From Micromonospora coriariae (GTDB lineage Bacteria; Actinomycetota; Actinomycetes; Mycobacteriales; Micromonosporaceae): a DNA stretch of 64,000 nt. This document shows positions 54,483 to 64,000 of this stretch, piece after piece; position 1 is the stretch's first letter, and each line of letters begins with the position of its first letter. The stretch covers positions 1,736,001-1,800,000 of the forward strand of contig NZ_LT607412.1 of the NCBI RefSeq assembly GCF_900091455.1, read 5' to 3'. The position numbers were made by a program, and so were the translations under genes. The notes below the pieces were generated by a model, which saw nothing but the letters and a program-made list of their open reading frames with translations, searched no databases and was not told where the DNA came from.

Positions 54483-55408
54483 GCCCCGATCGTGCCACCC
54501 GACTCCGGCGCCCCCTGCGGCGACACCGGGGTCGTCGGAGGCAACGCGGTCGGCACGGGTTCGCCCGGCACCGGCGCGCCGAGGACCGGGGGCGCCGGCC
54601 AGCCCGGGGCGGCGGTCGGCCAGCCCGAAGCGGCGGTCGGCCAGGCCGGCATCGCGCGGGCGATGCGCGCCTCCTGCATGGTGGAGATCCGCCGGACCAG
54701 CACGATCAGCGCCCCGGCGGCGATCACACAGGCCACCGCGGGCACGGCGTTGCGGAGCAGAGAGTCCGGGTAGTAGTCGAGGTACGCCTGGTAGTCGGCG
54801 TCGGTGGAGGGGTTCTCCGGCAGCTTGTCGTACGCCCGGCCGTCGAGTCGACTGACAAACCGCTCGCCGACGCTGAACACCAACCAGGCGGCCCACCAGA
54901 CGTACACCAGGTCCGGCGTGAACCGCCGCCAGAGGCTGTCCCGGGCCACGTTCGCCACCACCCGGGCCGGCACCACGAAGTTCGCGAACGGCACCAGCCA
55001 GCCGGCGATCGCCCAGCCGGCCCCGAGCGTCGGCAGCGAACCCGGGAACGCCTCGATGTTCTTCCGCGCCCGCCACGTCCAGATGATCACCAGCACGGCG
55101 GCGGTGAGGTACGCGGCCACCATGGGCAGCGCCATCAGCGCCTCGATGACCACCGCGGCGAGCAGCAGATTCGGGTCACCGTCGGCCCGGGCCTGCCGGG
55201 CCATCACCAACCCCACCAGCGGAGCGAGTGCCGCTACGAGGTACAGCACAGCGGTCGCGCCGACCGCGATGCCGGCAGCCAGGCCGATGCCGCGTACCGA
55301 GTAGGTCGGCAGCCCCGGAGTGACGGAGGGCTGACCGAACGGCGTGTAGCAACGCTGGCATTCGTGGTGCTCGGGGGACATGGCGTCCCCACAGGTCTGG
55401 CAGCGCAT
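54479..55408 (-). CDS. DUF4328 membrane protein with N-terminal zinc ribbon
   Basis: Protein of 309 residues. Two CxxC pairs at the N-terminus (MRCQTCGDAM and HECQRCYTPFG) form a zinc ribbon, followed by about six membrane helices (IGLAAGIAVGATAVLYLVAA; AAYLTAAVLVIIWTWRARKN; and others) containing the family block GSLPTLGAGWAIAGWLVPFA. The cytoplasmic tail is Pro/Ala-rich with repeated TAAxGWP units. It is directly upstream of and overlaps ilvA, though no metabolic link is evident. The zinc-ribbon-plus-membrane design recalls the giant protein at 38646. Confidence 0.87.
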   Translation of the reverse strand: MRCQTCGDAMSPEHHECQRCYTPFGQPSVTPGLPTYSVRGIGLAAGIAVGATAVLYLVAALAPLVGLVMARQARADGDPNLLLAAVVIEALMALPMVAAYLTAAVLVIIWTWRARKNIEAFPGSLPTLGAGWAIAGWLVPFANFVVPARVVANVARDSLWRRFTPDLVYVWWAAWLVFSVGERFVSRLDGRAYDKLPENPSTDADYQAYLDYYPDSLLRNAVPAVACVIAAGALIVLVRRISTMQEARIARAMPAWPTAASGWPTAAPGWPAPPVLGAPVPGEPVPTALPPTTPVSPQGAPESGGTIGA

Positions 55409-55454
55409 TGATGTCCCTCGGGTCCGCGCGACGATGCGCGCACACCGTAGACGA

Positions 55455-56864
55455 TCATGCGGTGGCCGGCGACCCCGTTCCGACCCGGGGATAGCCGGGG
55501 GCGTGTCGGGACCACGGCGCGGCCATCTCGAACTGACCGGCCACGCCGAGCAGCAGCAGCTCCGAGCCGGGCGGACCGACCAACTGCACGGCGACGGGCA
55601 GCCCGTCCGGGCGGCGACCCACCGGCACCACGATCGCCGGCAGACCGGCGATGTTCCACGGTGCCGCGTACGGGGCGTACCGGATGTTGGCCGCCATGTT
55701 CGCCCGCCAGGACCGGTCGGACCAGCGTGCCGCCTCCGGCGGCGCGCTGGCCAGCGCCGGGGTGAGCAGCAGGTCGACGGAGTGGTCGGTGAAGAAGTCG
55801 GTCGACCGCTGCCGCCAGGCGGCCCGGTCGGCCTCCCGGACGTAGCCGCGACGCTGCGCCCACTCGCCCAGCGCGACGTGGCGCCGTGTACGCCGTTGCA
55901 GGTCGCGCCGGTCCAGCCCGGCGGCCCGGACGTCGGCGGCCGCGGCGGCGAACCAGGTGGCGATGCCCTGCAGGCCGAGCGAGGTCGGATAGACCGGATC
56001 GGCCGGCACGGTGTCGTGCCCGGCGGCGGCCAGCAGCCGGCCGGCGGCGGCCACCGCGTCGCGGTTGGGTGCGTCCGGCGAGACACCGCGCACCGGGGAG
56101 CGCAGCGAGACGCCCACCCGCAGCCGCTGCGGCGGGACCAGCTTCTCCGGTCGCCGACCGGCGAGCACCGAGAAGCTGACCGCCGCGTCGGCCACCGTGC
56201 TGGTCAACATGCCGTGCTCGGTGAGGCCGAACCAGTCGTCCGCGCCGAGCTGGCACGGAACCACGCCCCGGCCGGGCTTGAGCCCGACCAGCCCACAGCA
56301 CGCCGCCGGGATCCGGATCGACCCGAGGCCGTCGTTGCCGTGCGCGATCGGCACCAGCCCGGCGGCCACCGCGGCGGCGGCACCGCCGGAGGAGCCGCCG
56401 GGGGTACGCCCGCTGTCCCAGGGATTGCGCGTCACCGCACTGTTGTCGTCGGTGAGTGCCCACAGCCCCAGCTCGGGCATCCGGGTCACGCCGAGGATCA
56501 CCGCGCCGGCGCCGCGCAGGCGGCGCACAACCTCGTGGTCGGCCTCCGCCACGTCGGTGCGCACCGCGGCGGAGCCGTTCCAGGTGGGAAGGCCGGCGAC
56601 CGGAGTGTTCTCCTTGACCGCCACCGGCACCCCGGCCAGCGGCAGGTTCGCCAGGTCCTCCTGCTCGTCGACCTTCTCCGCCTCGGTGATCGCCTCACCG
56701 CCGCGCACGGCGCGGAACGCGGCCAGCTCGCCGTCGGCCCGCGCGATGTACTCGAGGTGGTCGGCGACGACCTGGGTGGCCGAGACGTCTCCCCTGCGTA
56801 CGCCCCGGGCGATCTGCTTGGCGGTCGTCCCGACCCAGGTCGCCATGATGTCCTGCACGGCCAT
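55455..56864 (-). CDS. Amidase-signature family hydrolase
   Basis: Protein of 469 residues with the Ser-cisSer-Lys triad of the amidase signature family: the lysine in PLAGVPVAVKENTPVAG, and the GRTPGGSSGGAAAAVAAGLV block with both serines. GLKPGRGVVPCQLGADDWFG follows. The start is AQ-type (MAVQDIMATWVG). It is not GatA, since no gatB or gatC is nearby and the C-terminal region differs. It is 12 bp upstream of the metB stop on the same strand, so probably co-transcribed with metB. The substrate is unknown. Confidence 0.88.
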   Translation of the reverse strand: MAVQDIMATWVGTTAKQIARGVRRGDVSATQVVADHLEYIARADGELAAFRAVRGGEAITEAEKVDEQEDLANLPLAGVPVAVKENTPVAGLPTWNGSAAVRTDVAEADHEVVRRLRGAGAVILGVTRMPELGLWALTDDNSAVTRNPWDSGRTPGGSSGGAAAAVAAGLVPIAHGNDGLGSIRIPAACCGLVGLKPGRGVVPCQLGADDWFGLTEHGMLTSTVADAAVSFSVLAGRRPEKLVPPQRLRVGVSLRSPVRGVSPDAPNRDAVAAAGRLLAAAGHDTVPADPVYPTSLGLQGIATWFAAAAADVRAAGLDRRDLQRRTRRHVALGEWAQRRGYVREADRAAWRQRSTDFFTDHSVDLLLTPALASAPPEAARWSDRSWRANMAANIRYAPYAAPWNIAGLPAIVVPVGRRPDGLPVAVQLVGPPGSELLLLGVAGQFEMAAPWSRHAPGYPRVGTGSPATA

Positions 56865-56876
56865 CCTCCCCAGCGG

Positions 56877-58019
56877 TCAGCCCAGTGCCTGCTCCAGATC
56901 GGCGAGCAGGTCGTCGACCGTCTCGATGCCGACAGACAGTCGCACGAGATCGCCGGGAACTTCAAGCGGCGAGCCGGCAGCACTTGCGTGTGTCATCCGG
57001 CCCGGGTGCTCGATCAGGGATTCCACCCCGCCCAGCGACTCGGCGAGCACGAAGAGCTTCGCCCGGTTGCAGATCTCCACCGCGTGGTCCTCGCCGCCGG
57101 CGGCCCGGAAGGAGATCATGCCGCCGAACCGGCGCATCTGCTTGACGGCCACCTCGTGACCAGGGTGCGAGGGCAGCCCGGGGTAGATCACCTGGGCCAC
57201 CTTGGCGTGCCCATCGAGGTATCCGGCGAGCCGCTCCGCGTTGTCGCAGTGCCGGTCCATCCGTACCCCGAGTGTCTTGATGCCGCGCAGGGTGAGCCAG
57301 GCGTCGAACGGCCCGTTGACCGCGCCCATCGCGTTCTGGTGGTAGCGCAGTTCCTCCCCGAGCGCGGCGTCGGCGACGACGAGCGCGCCACCCACCACGT
57401 CGGAGTGCCCGCCGATGTACTTGGTGGTGGAGTGCACCACGACGTCCGCGCCGTGCGCGATCGGCTGCTGCAGGTACGGCGAGGCGAAGGTGTTGTCGAC
57501 CACCAGCAGCGCGCCCGCGTCGTGCGCCACGCCGGCCAGGGCGGCGATGTCGGCGATGCCGAGCAGTGGGTTGGTCGGCGTCTCCACCCAGACGATCTTC
57601 GTACGGCCCGGCTGCACGGCGGCCCGGACAGCCGCCGCGTCGGACACCTTGGCCGGCGTGAACTCCAGGCCCCAACGCTGGGCGACCCGGGCGAAGAGCC
57701 GGTACGTGCCGCCGTACGCGTCGTCCGGGATGACCACGTGGTCGCCCGGCTGGCAGACGGCCCGCAGCAGGGTGTCCTCGGCAGCCAGGCCGCTGGCGAA
57801 GGCGAGCCCCACCGGCCCGCCCTCGAGCGCGGCAAGGCACTCCTGGAGCGCGTCGCGGGTCGGGTTGCCGGAGCGGCTGTACTCGTAGCCGAGCCGGGGC
57901 GCGCCGACGGCGTCCTGCGCGTACGTGCTGGTCTGGTAGATCGGTGGAATCACCGCGCCGGTGCGGGCCTCAGGGTCCTGACCGGCGTGAATGGCGAGCG
58001 TCTCGAAGCCGTGGTTCAT
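56877..58019 (-). CDS. metB: Cystathionine gamma-synthase/gamma-lyase
   Basis: PLP enzyme of 380 residues of transsulfuration. YQTSTYAQDAVG and YEYSRSGNPTRDALQECLAA near the N-terminus and the Schiff-base lysine K200 in VVHSTTKYIGGHSD are diagnostic. NRAKLFVLAESLGGVESLIE and HPGRMTH are conserved. Synthase and lyase cannot be separated by sequence here. With cbs (62261-63631) it completes transsulfuration. The gene order greA-...-metB-...-cbs parallels mycobacterial Rv1080c-Rv1077. Confidence 0.93.
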   Translation of the reverse strand: MNHGFETLAIHAGQDPEARTGAVIPPIYQTSTYAQDAVGAPRLGYEYSRSGNPTRDALQECLAALEGGPVGLAFASGLAAEDTLLRAVCQPGDHVVIPDDAYGGTYRLFARVAQRWGLEFTPAKVSDAAAVRAAVQPGRTKIVWVETPTNPLLGIADIAALAGVAHDAGALLVVDNTFASPYLQQPIAHGADVVVHSTTKYIGGHSDVVGGALVVADAALGEELRYHQNAMGAVNGPFDAWLTLRGIKTLGVRMDRHCDNAERLAGYLDGHAKVAQVIYPGLPSHPGHEVAVKQMRRFGGMISFRAAGGEDHAVEICNRAKLFVLAESLGGVESLIEHPGRMTHASAAGSPLEVPGDLVRLSVGIETVDDLLADLEQALG

Positions 58020-58087
58020 TCTGGTGAGGCTAGTGCCCCGCCCGGCGCTTCGGGGCGGGGCCGGGCAGCCGGCATTAGCCTGGACCG

Positions 58088-58537
58088 ATGAGCGGGTGCG
58101 TGTTCTGCGGAATCGTGGCCGGCGAGGTGCCCGCGTTCCGGGTGGCCGACGAGCCGGACGGGGTGGCGTTCCTGGACACCCGCCCGGTCTTCGCGGGGCA
58201 CGTGCTGGTGGTCCCCCGGGTCCACCTGGTGACCCTGGCCGAGCTGCCGGCCGACCTGCTGCCGGGCTACTTCGCGCTGGTCCAGCGACTGGCGGTGGCG
58301 GTGGAGACCGGTCTGGGAGCCGGTGGGACGTTCGTGGCGATGAACAACAAGGTGTCCCAATCGGTGCCGCACCTGCACACCCATGTCGTCCCCCGGACCA
58401 GGGGGGACGGGCTGCGCGGGTTCTTCTGGCCGCGTACCCGCTACACCAGCGATCAGGACGCCCGGGACATCGCGGCCCGGGTGGCCGACGCCCTGCCGCG
58501 CCCGCACCGCCGGCCTGACTCCAGCCTGGGCGGGTAA
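58088..58537 (+). CDS. HIT-family nucleotide hydrolase/transferase
   Basis: Protein of 149 residues. The histidine triad is HLHTHVVPR (H95, H97, H99). A zinc-like CVFCGIVAGEVPAF segment opens the protein, and LDTRPVFAGHVLVVPRVH is typical of HinT/Fhit-like proteins. They hydrolyse nucleoside phosphoramidates or AMP-lysine. It is divergent from metB and 54 bp upstream of msrA. Confidence 0.92.
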   Translation: MSGCVFCGIVAGEVPAFRVADEPDGVAFLDTRPVFAGHVLVVPRVHLVTLAELPADLLPGYFALVQRLAVAVETGLGAGGTFVAMNNKVSQSVPHLHTHVVPRTRGDGLRGFFWPRTRYTSDQDARDIAARVADALPRPHRRPDSSLGG

Positions 58538-58591
58538 GCAACCTGGGCCCGCCGGCGTTGCATACGGCAGAGGTACGAGAGGAGTTCCACC

Positions 58592-59254
<663 letters not shown>

Positions 59255-59278
59255 CCGCCAGCCACCCGCACGACCACG

Positions 59279-59308
59279 ATGCCCGGCCGCCGAGAGGTGG
59301 CCGGGCAT
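59279..59308 (+). terminator. msrA terminator
   Basis: ATGCCCGGCC (59279-59288) and GGCCGGGCAT (59299-59308) form a perfect 10-bp stem with a 10-base loop, 25 bp after the msrA stop. It separates msrA from the leader transcript that starts near 59372. Confidence 0.75.
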
Positions 59309-59335
59309 TCCCGTCCGGCGTGTGATCGAAATCCG

Positions 59336-59365
59336 TTGCCGAGCCCGCCGGGGACTCGATAGCGT
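59336..59365 (+). promoter_or_regulatory. Candidate promoter of the rnz leader
   Basis: TTGCCG (59336-59341) and TAGCGT (59360-59365) are 18 bp apart, giving a predicted start near 59372, only a few bases before the extended Shine-Dalgarno sequence of the micro-ORF. Confidence 0.5.
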
Positions 59366-59371
59366 GGCGGT

Positions 59372-59596
59372 ACACGTGAAAGGAGGTGGTCCAGACTTGT
59401 ATAGCAATCGGACTCGTGAGGTGGCTGTCCGCTAGCCGCTGTCCTCGACAGTGATCGGTCCGCCGCGAGGCGGGCACCAGTACCAACGTCGAGACCGTGT
59501 GGCAGCGGTGCGGCGAATCCACGACAGCCACCCGACCCCCGGGGCGCCGGCCCAGTCCAGCCGGCCCGTGCGAAAGCGCGGAGCGCCCCGGGGGTC
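59372..59596 (+). ncRNA. Structured leader RNA with micro-ORF upstream of rnz
   Basis: Predicted transcript of about 225 nt between msrA and rnz. It starts just after a promoter-like pair, carries a 15-nt extended Shine-Dalgarno and a 12-codon ORF, then small hairpins (CTGTC/GACAG near 59440; CCGCC-GCGA-GGCGG near 59465 with a GNRA-type loop), and ends with a perfect 14-bp hairpin (59534-59547 with 59583-59596). The arrangement resembles an attenuator or a discrete small transcript. rnz begins 54 bp after the last hairpin. The boundaries are predictions. Confidence 0.5.
59397..59435 (+). CDS. 12-residue leader peptide MYSNRTREVAVR
   Basis: TTG-initiated micro-ORF preceded by GAAAGGAGGTGGTCC (59378-59392), which can pair with nearly the whole 3' end of 16S rRNA. 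The peptide is MYSNRTREVAVR followed by TAG; it contains no run of one amino acid that would suggest a classical attenuation peptide. An in-frame GTG at 59376 could start a longer 19-residue version, but the ribosome-binding site then lies inside the ORF. I regard the TTG start as likely. Confidence 0.5.
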   Translation: MYSNRTREVAVR

Positions 59597-59649
59597 GCTT
59601 CATCTGCCGGCGGCGGCCGGGCCGGTCAGCTCAGCCGGAGGAGAGCACC

Positions 59650-60579
59650 GTGTCGATGCGCGAGCTGGTGGTGCTCGGGACGGCCAGTCAGGCACCGACC
59701 CGGCGGCGCAACCACAACGGGTACGTGCTGCGCTGGGACGACGAGGTGATCCTCTTCGACCCGGGCGAGGGCAGCCAGCGGCAGCTCCTGCACACCACGG
59801 TCACCGCCACCGACCTGACCCGGATCTGCGTCACCCACTTCCACGGCGACCACTGCCTCGGTCTGCCCGGCACCATCCAGCGGCTCTCCCTGGACCGGGT
59901 GGCGCATTCGGTCGCCGTGCACTTCCCGGCCGGCGGCGCCGAATACTTCGCCCGACTGCGGCACGCCACCTCCTTCTACGAGACCGCCGAGCTGCGGGTC
60001 GAGCCGATCGAAGCCGACGGGCAACGGATCACCCTGGGGTGCGGCACGCTGGAGGCCCGCCGGCTGCGGCACCCCATCGAGACGTACGGCTACCGGCTGG
60101 TCGAGCCGGACGGCTACCGGATGCTGCCGGAGAAGCTGGCCGCGTACGGGATCGCCGGACCGGCCGTCGGTGAGCTGATCCGCGTCGGCCACCTCGACCT
60201 GGACGGACGTCGCGTCACCCGGGACGAGGTGAGCGTGCCCCGGCCGGGGCAGCGGTTCGCCTTCGTGATGGACACCGGCCTCTGCGACGGGGTCTACGCC
60301 CTCGCCGAGCACGCCGACCTGCTGGTCATCGAGTCGACGTTCCTGGAATCGGAGGCCGCGCTCGCCGCCGAGGTCGGCCATCTGACCGCGGCGCAGGCCG
60401 CCCGGGTGGCGACCGAGTCCGGGGTACGGCGACTGCTGCTCACCCACTTCTCCCAGCGGTACCCGGACCCTCGCCGGTTCCACGACGAGGCGCGCGAGCA
60501 CTTCGACGGCGACCTGATCATCGCCGAGGATCTGACCACCGTGCAGCTCCCACCACGCCGGGTAGCCTCGGCCGGGTGA
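59650..60579 (+). CDS. rnz: Ribonuclease Z (tRNA 3' endonuclease)
   Basis: Metallo-beta-lactamase-fold endonuclease of 309 residues that removes 3' trailers from tRNA precursors. The zinc motif HFHGDH (H63, H65, D67, H68) is intact, and FAFVMDTG and [10 protein letters not shown] supply further ligands. The GTG at 59650 has GGAGGAG six bases upstream; the in-frame open region upstream is leader. The stop overlaps the GTG of the acetyltransferase gene (GTGA). The upstream leader RNA may regulate it. Confidence 0.93.
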   Translation: MSMRELVVLGTASQAPTRRRNHNGYVLRWDDEVILFDPGEGSQRQLLHTTVTATDLTRICVTHFHGDHCLGLPGTIQRLSLDRVAHSVAVHFPAGGAEYFARLRHATSFYETAELRVEPIEADGQRITLGCGTLEARRLRHPIETYGYRLVEPDGYRMLPEKLAAYGIAGPAVGELIRVGHLDLDGRRVTRDEVSVPRPGQRFAFVMDTGLCDGVYALAEHADLLVIESTFLESEAALAAEVGHLTAAQAARVATESGVRRLLLTHFSQRYPDPRRFHDEAREHFDGDLIIAEDLTTVQLPPRRVASAG

Positions 60580-61091
60580 CCGTCACGCTCCGCCCCGCCA
60601 CCGGTGACGACCTGATGGAGGTGGGTGCCCTGCACCAGCGCTCCCGGGTCGCCACGTACTCCTCCTTCCTGCCCGCCGAGGCGTTGGCCGACCCGACGCC
60701 GGAGGCGATGGGCCGGTACTGGACCGAGCGGTGGACCTGGGAGCAGGACACCCACCGGATGACCGTGGCGGAACGCGCCGGGACGCTCGTCGGGTTCAGC
60801 TATCTGGGCCCGGACGACGAGGACGACCCGTCCACCGGGCTGCTCAACGCCCTTCACCTGGACCCGGCCGAGCAGGGACGGGGCACCGGCCGCACGCTGA
60901 TGGTGGACGCGCTGGACGCCATGCGGGCCCGGGGCTGGCGGCGAGCGGTGCTCTGGGTGCTCCGGGACAACACGCACGCCCGGGCCTTCTACCAGCGGGG
61001 CGGCTGGACCCCCACCGGCGTCGAACGCGAGGAGCACATCGGCGCCGTCCTCACCCCCCAACTCCGCTACACCCGCCCGCTGACCGTGTAA
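60576..61091 (+). CDS. GNAT-family N-acetyltransferase
   Basis: Protein of 171 residues. The acetyl-CoA binding motif A is [20 protein letters not shown] (Q/RxxGxG/A form), followed by [20 protein letters not shown] and FYQRGGW. The GTG overlaps the rnz stop. The TAA stop is the beginning of dispersed repeat R2, so the repeat may have supplied the stop codon. The substrate is unknown. Confidence 0.9.
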   Translation: MTVTLRPATGDDLMEVGALHQRSRVATYSSFLPAEALADPTPEAMGRYWTERWTWEQDTHRMTVAERAGTLVGFSYLGPDDEDDPSTGLLNALHLDPAEQGRGTGRTLMVDALDAMRARGWRRAVLWVLRDNTHARAFYQRGGWTPTGVEREEHIGAVLTPQLRYTRPLTV

Positions 61092-61142
61092 GGAAGGGCA
61101 CCTTATTAACGCCCCCGGTTGTACAGGGGCCCCTTCTTAACA
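61088..61142 (+). repeat. Dispersed palindromic repeat, copy R2
   Basis: Begins GTAAGGAAGGGCACCTTATT at the acetyltransferase stop codon, runs through an 11-bp variable segment and ends with GGGGCCCCTTCTTAAC. The first 27 bp are identical to the reverse complement of R3. Together with R3 it flanks the protease gene in inverted orientation. Confidence 0.85.
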
Positions 61143-61211
61143 CGGCACCGCTCGATGTTCGCTGTCGGCGGATCAGGGCATGCCGGAGCGACGGGCGGCG
61201 TTGCCGGGTGC

Positions 61212-62168
61212 ATGGACACCGATCACACCAGGTCCGGCCCGGCCGAGGAGGCCGCGCTGGACGCGTACTCCCAGGTGGTCACGACCGTGGCGGCCCGGGT
61301 GCTGCCCAGCGTGGCCGCGCTGTCGGTGCGGACCGCACGCGGCGCGGGCGCCGGCTCCGCTGTCACCGTGGGCACCGACGGCCTGCTGCTGACCAGCGCA
61401 CACGTGGTGCAGGGTGCCGCCGGCGGCTCGGCGGCGTTCGGCGACGGCACGGAGACGACGTTCCGGGTGGTCGGCGCCGACCCGCTCTCCGACCTCGCCG
61501 TGCTGCGGGTCGACGAGACCACCGTGCCCCCGGTGGAGCTGGGCGACGCCGACGCACTGCGGATCGGCCAACTGGTGGTGGCCGTCGGCAACCCGATGGG
61601 GCTGGCCGGTTCGGTGACCGCCGGGGTGGTCTCCGGGCTCGGCCGCTCGCTACCCGCCCGGGACGGGCGCGTCACCCGGCTGATCGAGGATGTGATCCAG
61701 ACCGACGCGGCGCTGAACCCGGGCAACTCCGGCGGCGCGCTGGCCGACTCCGCCGGACGGGTGATCGGCGTGAACACCGCCGTCGCAGGCTACGGACTGG
61801 GGCTGGCGGTGCCGATCAACGCCACCACCCGACAGATCATCGCCGAGTTGACCAGCGCCGGCCGGGTCCGCCGCGCCTGGCTCGGCGTGGCCGGCGTGCC
61901 CGTTCCGTTGCCGCCCGAGGTGACCGCACGTACCGGTCAGCGACGCGGGCTGCGCGTGGTGGAGGTGGTGCCGGGCAGCCCGGCCGGGGTGGCCGGTCTC
62001 TACCTGGGCGACATCATCCTCAGCGCCGGCGGACGAGCGGTGGCCGACGGGCAGGGGTTGCAGCGATTGATGCTCGGGCCCGCCATCGGCACCCGCCTGC
62101 CGGTGACCGTGTTGCGCAAGGGCGCGTTCGTCGACGTCGTCGCGGTCCCTACCGAGCTGCGCGCCTGA
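61212..62168 (+). CDS. HtrA-like serine protease with PDZ domain, no membrane anchor
   Basis: S1C-type protease of 318 residues. The catalytic triad is H64 (LLLTSAHVVQG), D94 (PLSDLAVLRVD) and S173 (NPGNSGGALAD). A C-terminal PDZ domain occupies about 225-315 (GLRVVEVVPGSPAGVAGLYL). Typical HtrA proteins have a signal peptide or an N-terminal membrane helix; this one begins directly with a charged segment (MDTDHTRSGPAEEA), so it appears cytoplasmic unless it starts upstream. The open frame extends back into repeat R2 (TTG 61119), which I reject. It is flanked by inverted repeats R2 and R3. Confidence 0.88.
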   Translation: MDTDHTRSGPAEEAALDAYSQVVTTVAARVLPSVAALSVRTARGAGAGSAVTVGTDGLLLTSAHVVQGAAGGSAAFGDGTETTFRVVGADPLSDLAVLRVDETTVPPVELGDADALRIGQLVVAVGNPMGLAGSVTAGVVSGLGRSLPARDGRVTRLIEDVIQTDAALNPGNSGGALADSAGRVIGVNTAVAGYGLGLAVPINATTRQIIAELTSAGRVRRAWLGVAGVPVPLPPEVTARTGQRRGLRVVEVVPGSPAGVAGLYLGDIILSAGGRAVADGQGLQRLMLGPAIGTRLPVTVLRKGAFVDVVAVPTELRA

Positions 62169-62172
62169 CGCT

Positions 62173-62200
62173 CCCGGCCGCCGGGTGTCCGACGGCCGGG
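62173..62200 (+). terminator. Protease gene terminator
   Basis: CCCGGCCG (62173-62180) and CGGCCGGG (62193-62200) form a perfect 8-bp stem with a 12-base loop, five bases after the protease stop and directly before repeat R3. Confidence 0.65.
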
Positions 62201-62257
62201 GGCGTTAACAAGGGGCCCCTGCTCTACACAGGGCGTTAATAAGGTGCCCTTCCTTAC
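62201..62257 (-). repeat. Dispersed palindromic repeat, copy R3
   Basis: Read on the minus strand it starts GTAAGGAAGGGCACCTTATT three bases after the cbs stop codon, followed by an 11-bp variable segment and GGGGCCCCTTGTTAACGCC. It has the same orientation relative to its upstream gene as R1 and R2. Confidence 0.85.
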
Positions 62258-62260
62258 CGC

Positions 62261-63631
<1,371 letters not shown>

Positions 63632-63703
63632 GGTGTGCCCTTCGTTGCGGCGCCGGCGATGGCGGCCGGGCAGACGTTTCCTCGCCGCCCAGGGTACGTG
63701 CCG

Positions 63704-64000
63704 TCAGGGCACCAGCCCCCCGGGGATGACCGAGCTGCGCCGGGCCTCCCACTCCAGGAAGCGGTCGGTCTCGGCGAGGACGCTCCCGGCCAGCCAGGTG
63801 ATCATGACCGCGTCGTCGGCCAGCCCGAAGATCGCCAGTGGGATCTCGGGGAGCAGGTCGATCGGCGAGACGATGTACGCCGTCGCCGCGGTCATCAGGG
63901 CCAGCCGGAGGCCCCCGTCGTACTGCCCACGGGCGGTGGCGCGGATCATCCGGGGCAGCGCCGCCAACCGGGCGCCCAGCGACGGCCCGCCGCGTGCCCC
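63704..64000 (-). CDS. DUF1232 (YkvA-like) membrane protein, 5' end outside the window
   Basis: Visible part is 98 codons. The family core AYIVSPIDLLPEIPLAIFG followed by LADDAVMITWLAGSV is clear, with one or two short membrane segments. The frame stays open to the right edge, and the residues before the internal TTG at 63967 (GPSLGARLAALPRMIRAT) look like family sequence, so the true start is beyond base 64000. The function is unknown; it is adjacent to and on the same strand as cbs. Confidence 0.82.
   Translation of the reverse strand, partial: GARGGPSLGARLAALPRMIRATARGQYDGGLRLALMTAATAYIVSPIDLLPEIPLAIFGLADDAVMITWLAGSVLAETDRFLEWEARRSSVIPGGLVP

Noticed and set aside
61119..61211. Upstream extension of the protease frame to a TTG at 61119
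   Set aside because: The extension begins inside dispersed repeat R2 and encodes repeat-derived residues (YRGPFLT) also seen in the frame starting within R1 at 32785.

Overview
The window is a stretch of high-GC (roughly 70-75%) chromosome from an actinobacterium, most likely Micromonospora or a close relative in the Micromonosporaceae. Four things point there: frequent GTG and TTG starts with overlapping stop/start codons; an actinobacterial gene set (WhiB regulator, coenzyme F420 genes fbiA/B/C, mycothiol conjugate amidase); two blocks that, from memory, follow the gene order of Mycobacterium tuberculosis Rv3257-Rv3268 and Rv1077-Rv1084; and short dispersed palindromic repeats next to stop codons. 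I see no rRNA, tRNA, insertion sequence, prophage, CRISPR array or origin.

Layout. 0-5 kb: the end of a two-component system (histidine kinase fragment and response regulator), then a GAF-domain regulator, an AldB-type aldehyde dehydrogenase and a DUF779 protein, then an exported G5/excalibur protein. 5.3-15.8 kb: a polyamine uptake and catabolism locus built as two divergent units around an Lrp/AsnC regulator. The leftward unit is potD-potA-potB-potC, an FAD amine oxidase, a saccharopine-dehydrogenase-like protein and a possible 26-residue micropeptide, nearly all with overlapping stop/start codons. The rightward unit is the Lrp regulator, a class III aminotransferase and a second FAD amine oxidase. 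15.8-30.6 kb: DUF3499, a metallopeptidase-like protein, WhiB, a small DUF4331 operon, fbiC, a proline-rich membrane protein, fbiA-fbiB, an ArsR-like regulator, a NUDIX hydrolase, a mannose-1-phosphate guanylyltransferase, a GT4 glycosyltransferase and a TIGR03089 protein. 30.6-45.7 kb: acetoacetyl-CoA synthetase, a hotdog thioesterase, a membrane protein, a Bcr/CflA efflux pump, an acyl-CoA dehydrogenase, a UDP-glucose dehydrogenase, a 1631-residue zinc-ribbon membrane protein with internal repeats, and purE/purK. 45.8-64 kb: a YyaL-type thioredoxin-fold protein, a membrane GGDEF-EAL protein, a small membrane protein, mca, a DUF4307 protein, greA, ilvA, a DUF4328 protein, an amidase, metB, a HIT protein, msrA, a structured leader with a 12-codon ORF, rnz, a GNAT acetyltransferase, an HtrA-like protease, cbs and a partial DUF1232 protein.

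How the genes work together. Polyamines would enter by PotABCD, be oxidised or transaminated by the two FAD enzymes and the aminotransferase, and be sensed by the Lrp regulator, for which three ATTCCGTTG sites are visible. fbiC, fbiA and fbiB give most of F420 biosynthesis. cbs and metB give transsulfuration. The guanylyltransferase, GT4 enzyme and UDP-glucose dehydrogenase supply cell-envelope sugars. mca, msrA and the thioredoxin-fold protein belong to thiol and oxidative-stress housekeeping.

The least explained items are the micro-ORF leader before rnz (59.34-59.60 kb), the repeat-built giant membrane protein, the shrunken FbiB C-terminus, the Tat/DUF4331 operon, the palindrome inside the whiB promoter, and the palindromic repeats placed directly at stop codons.
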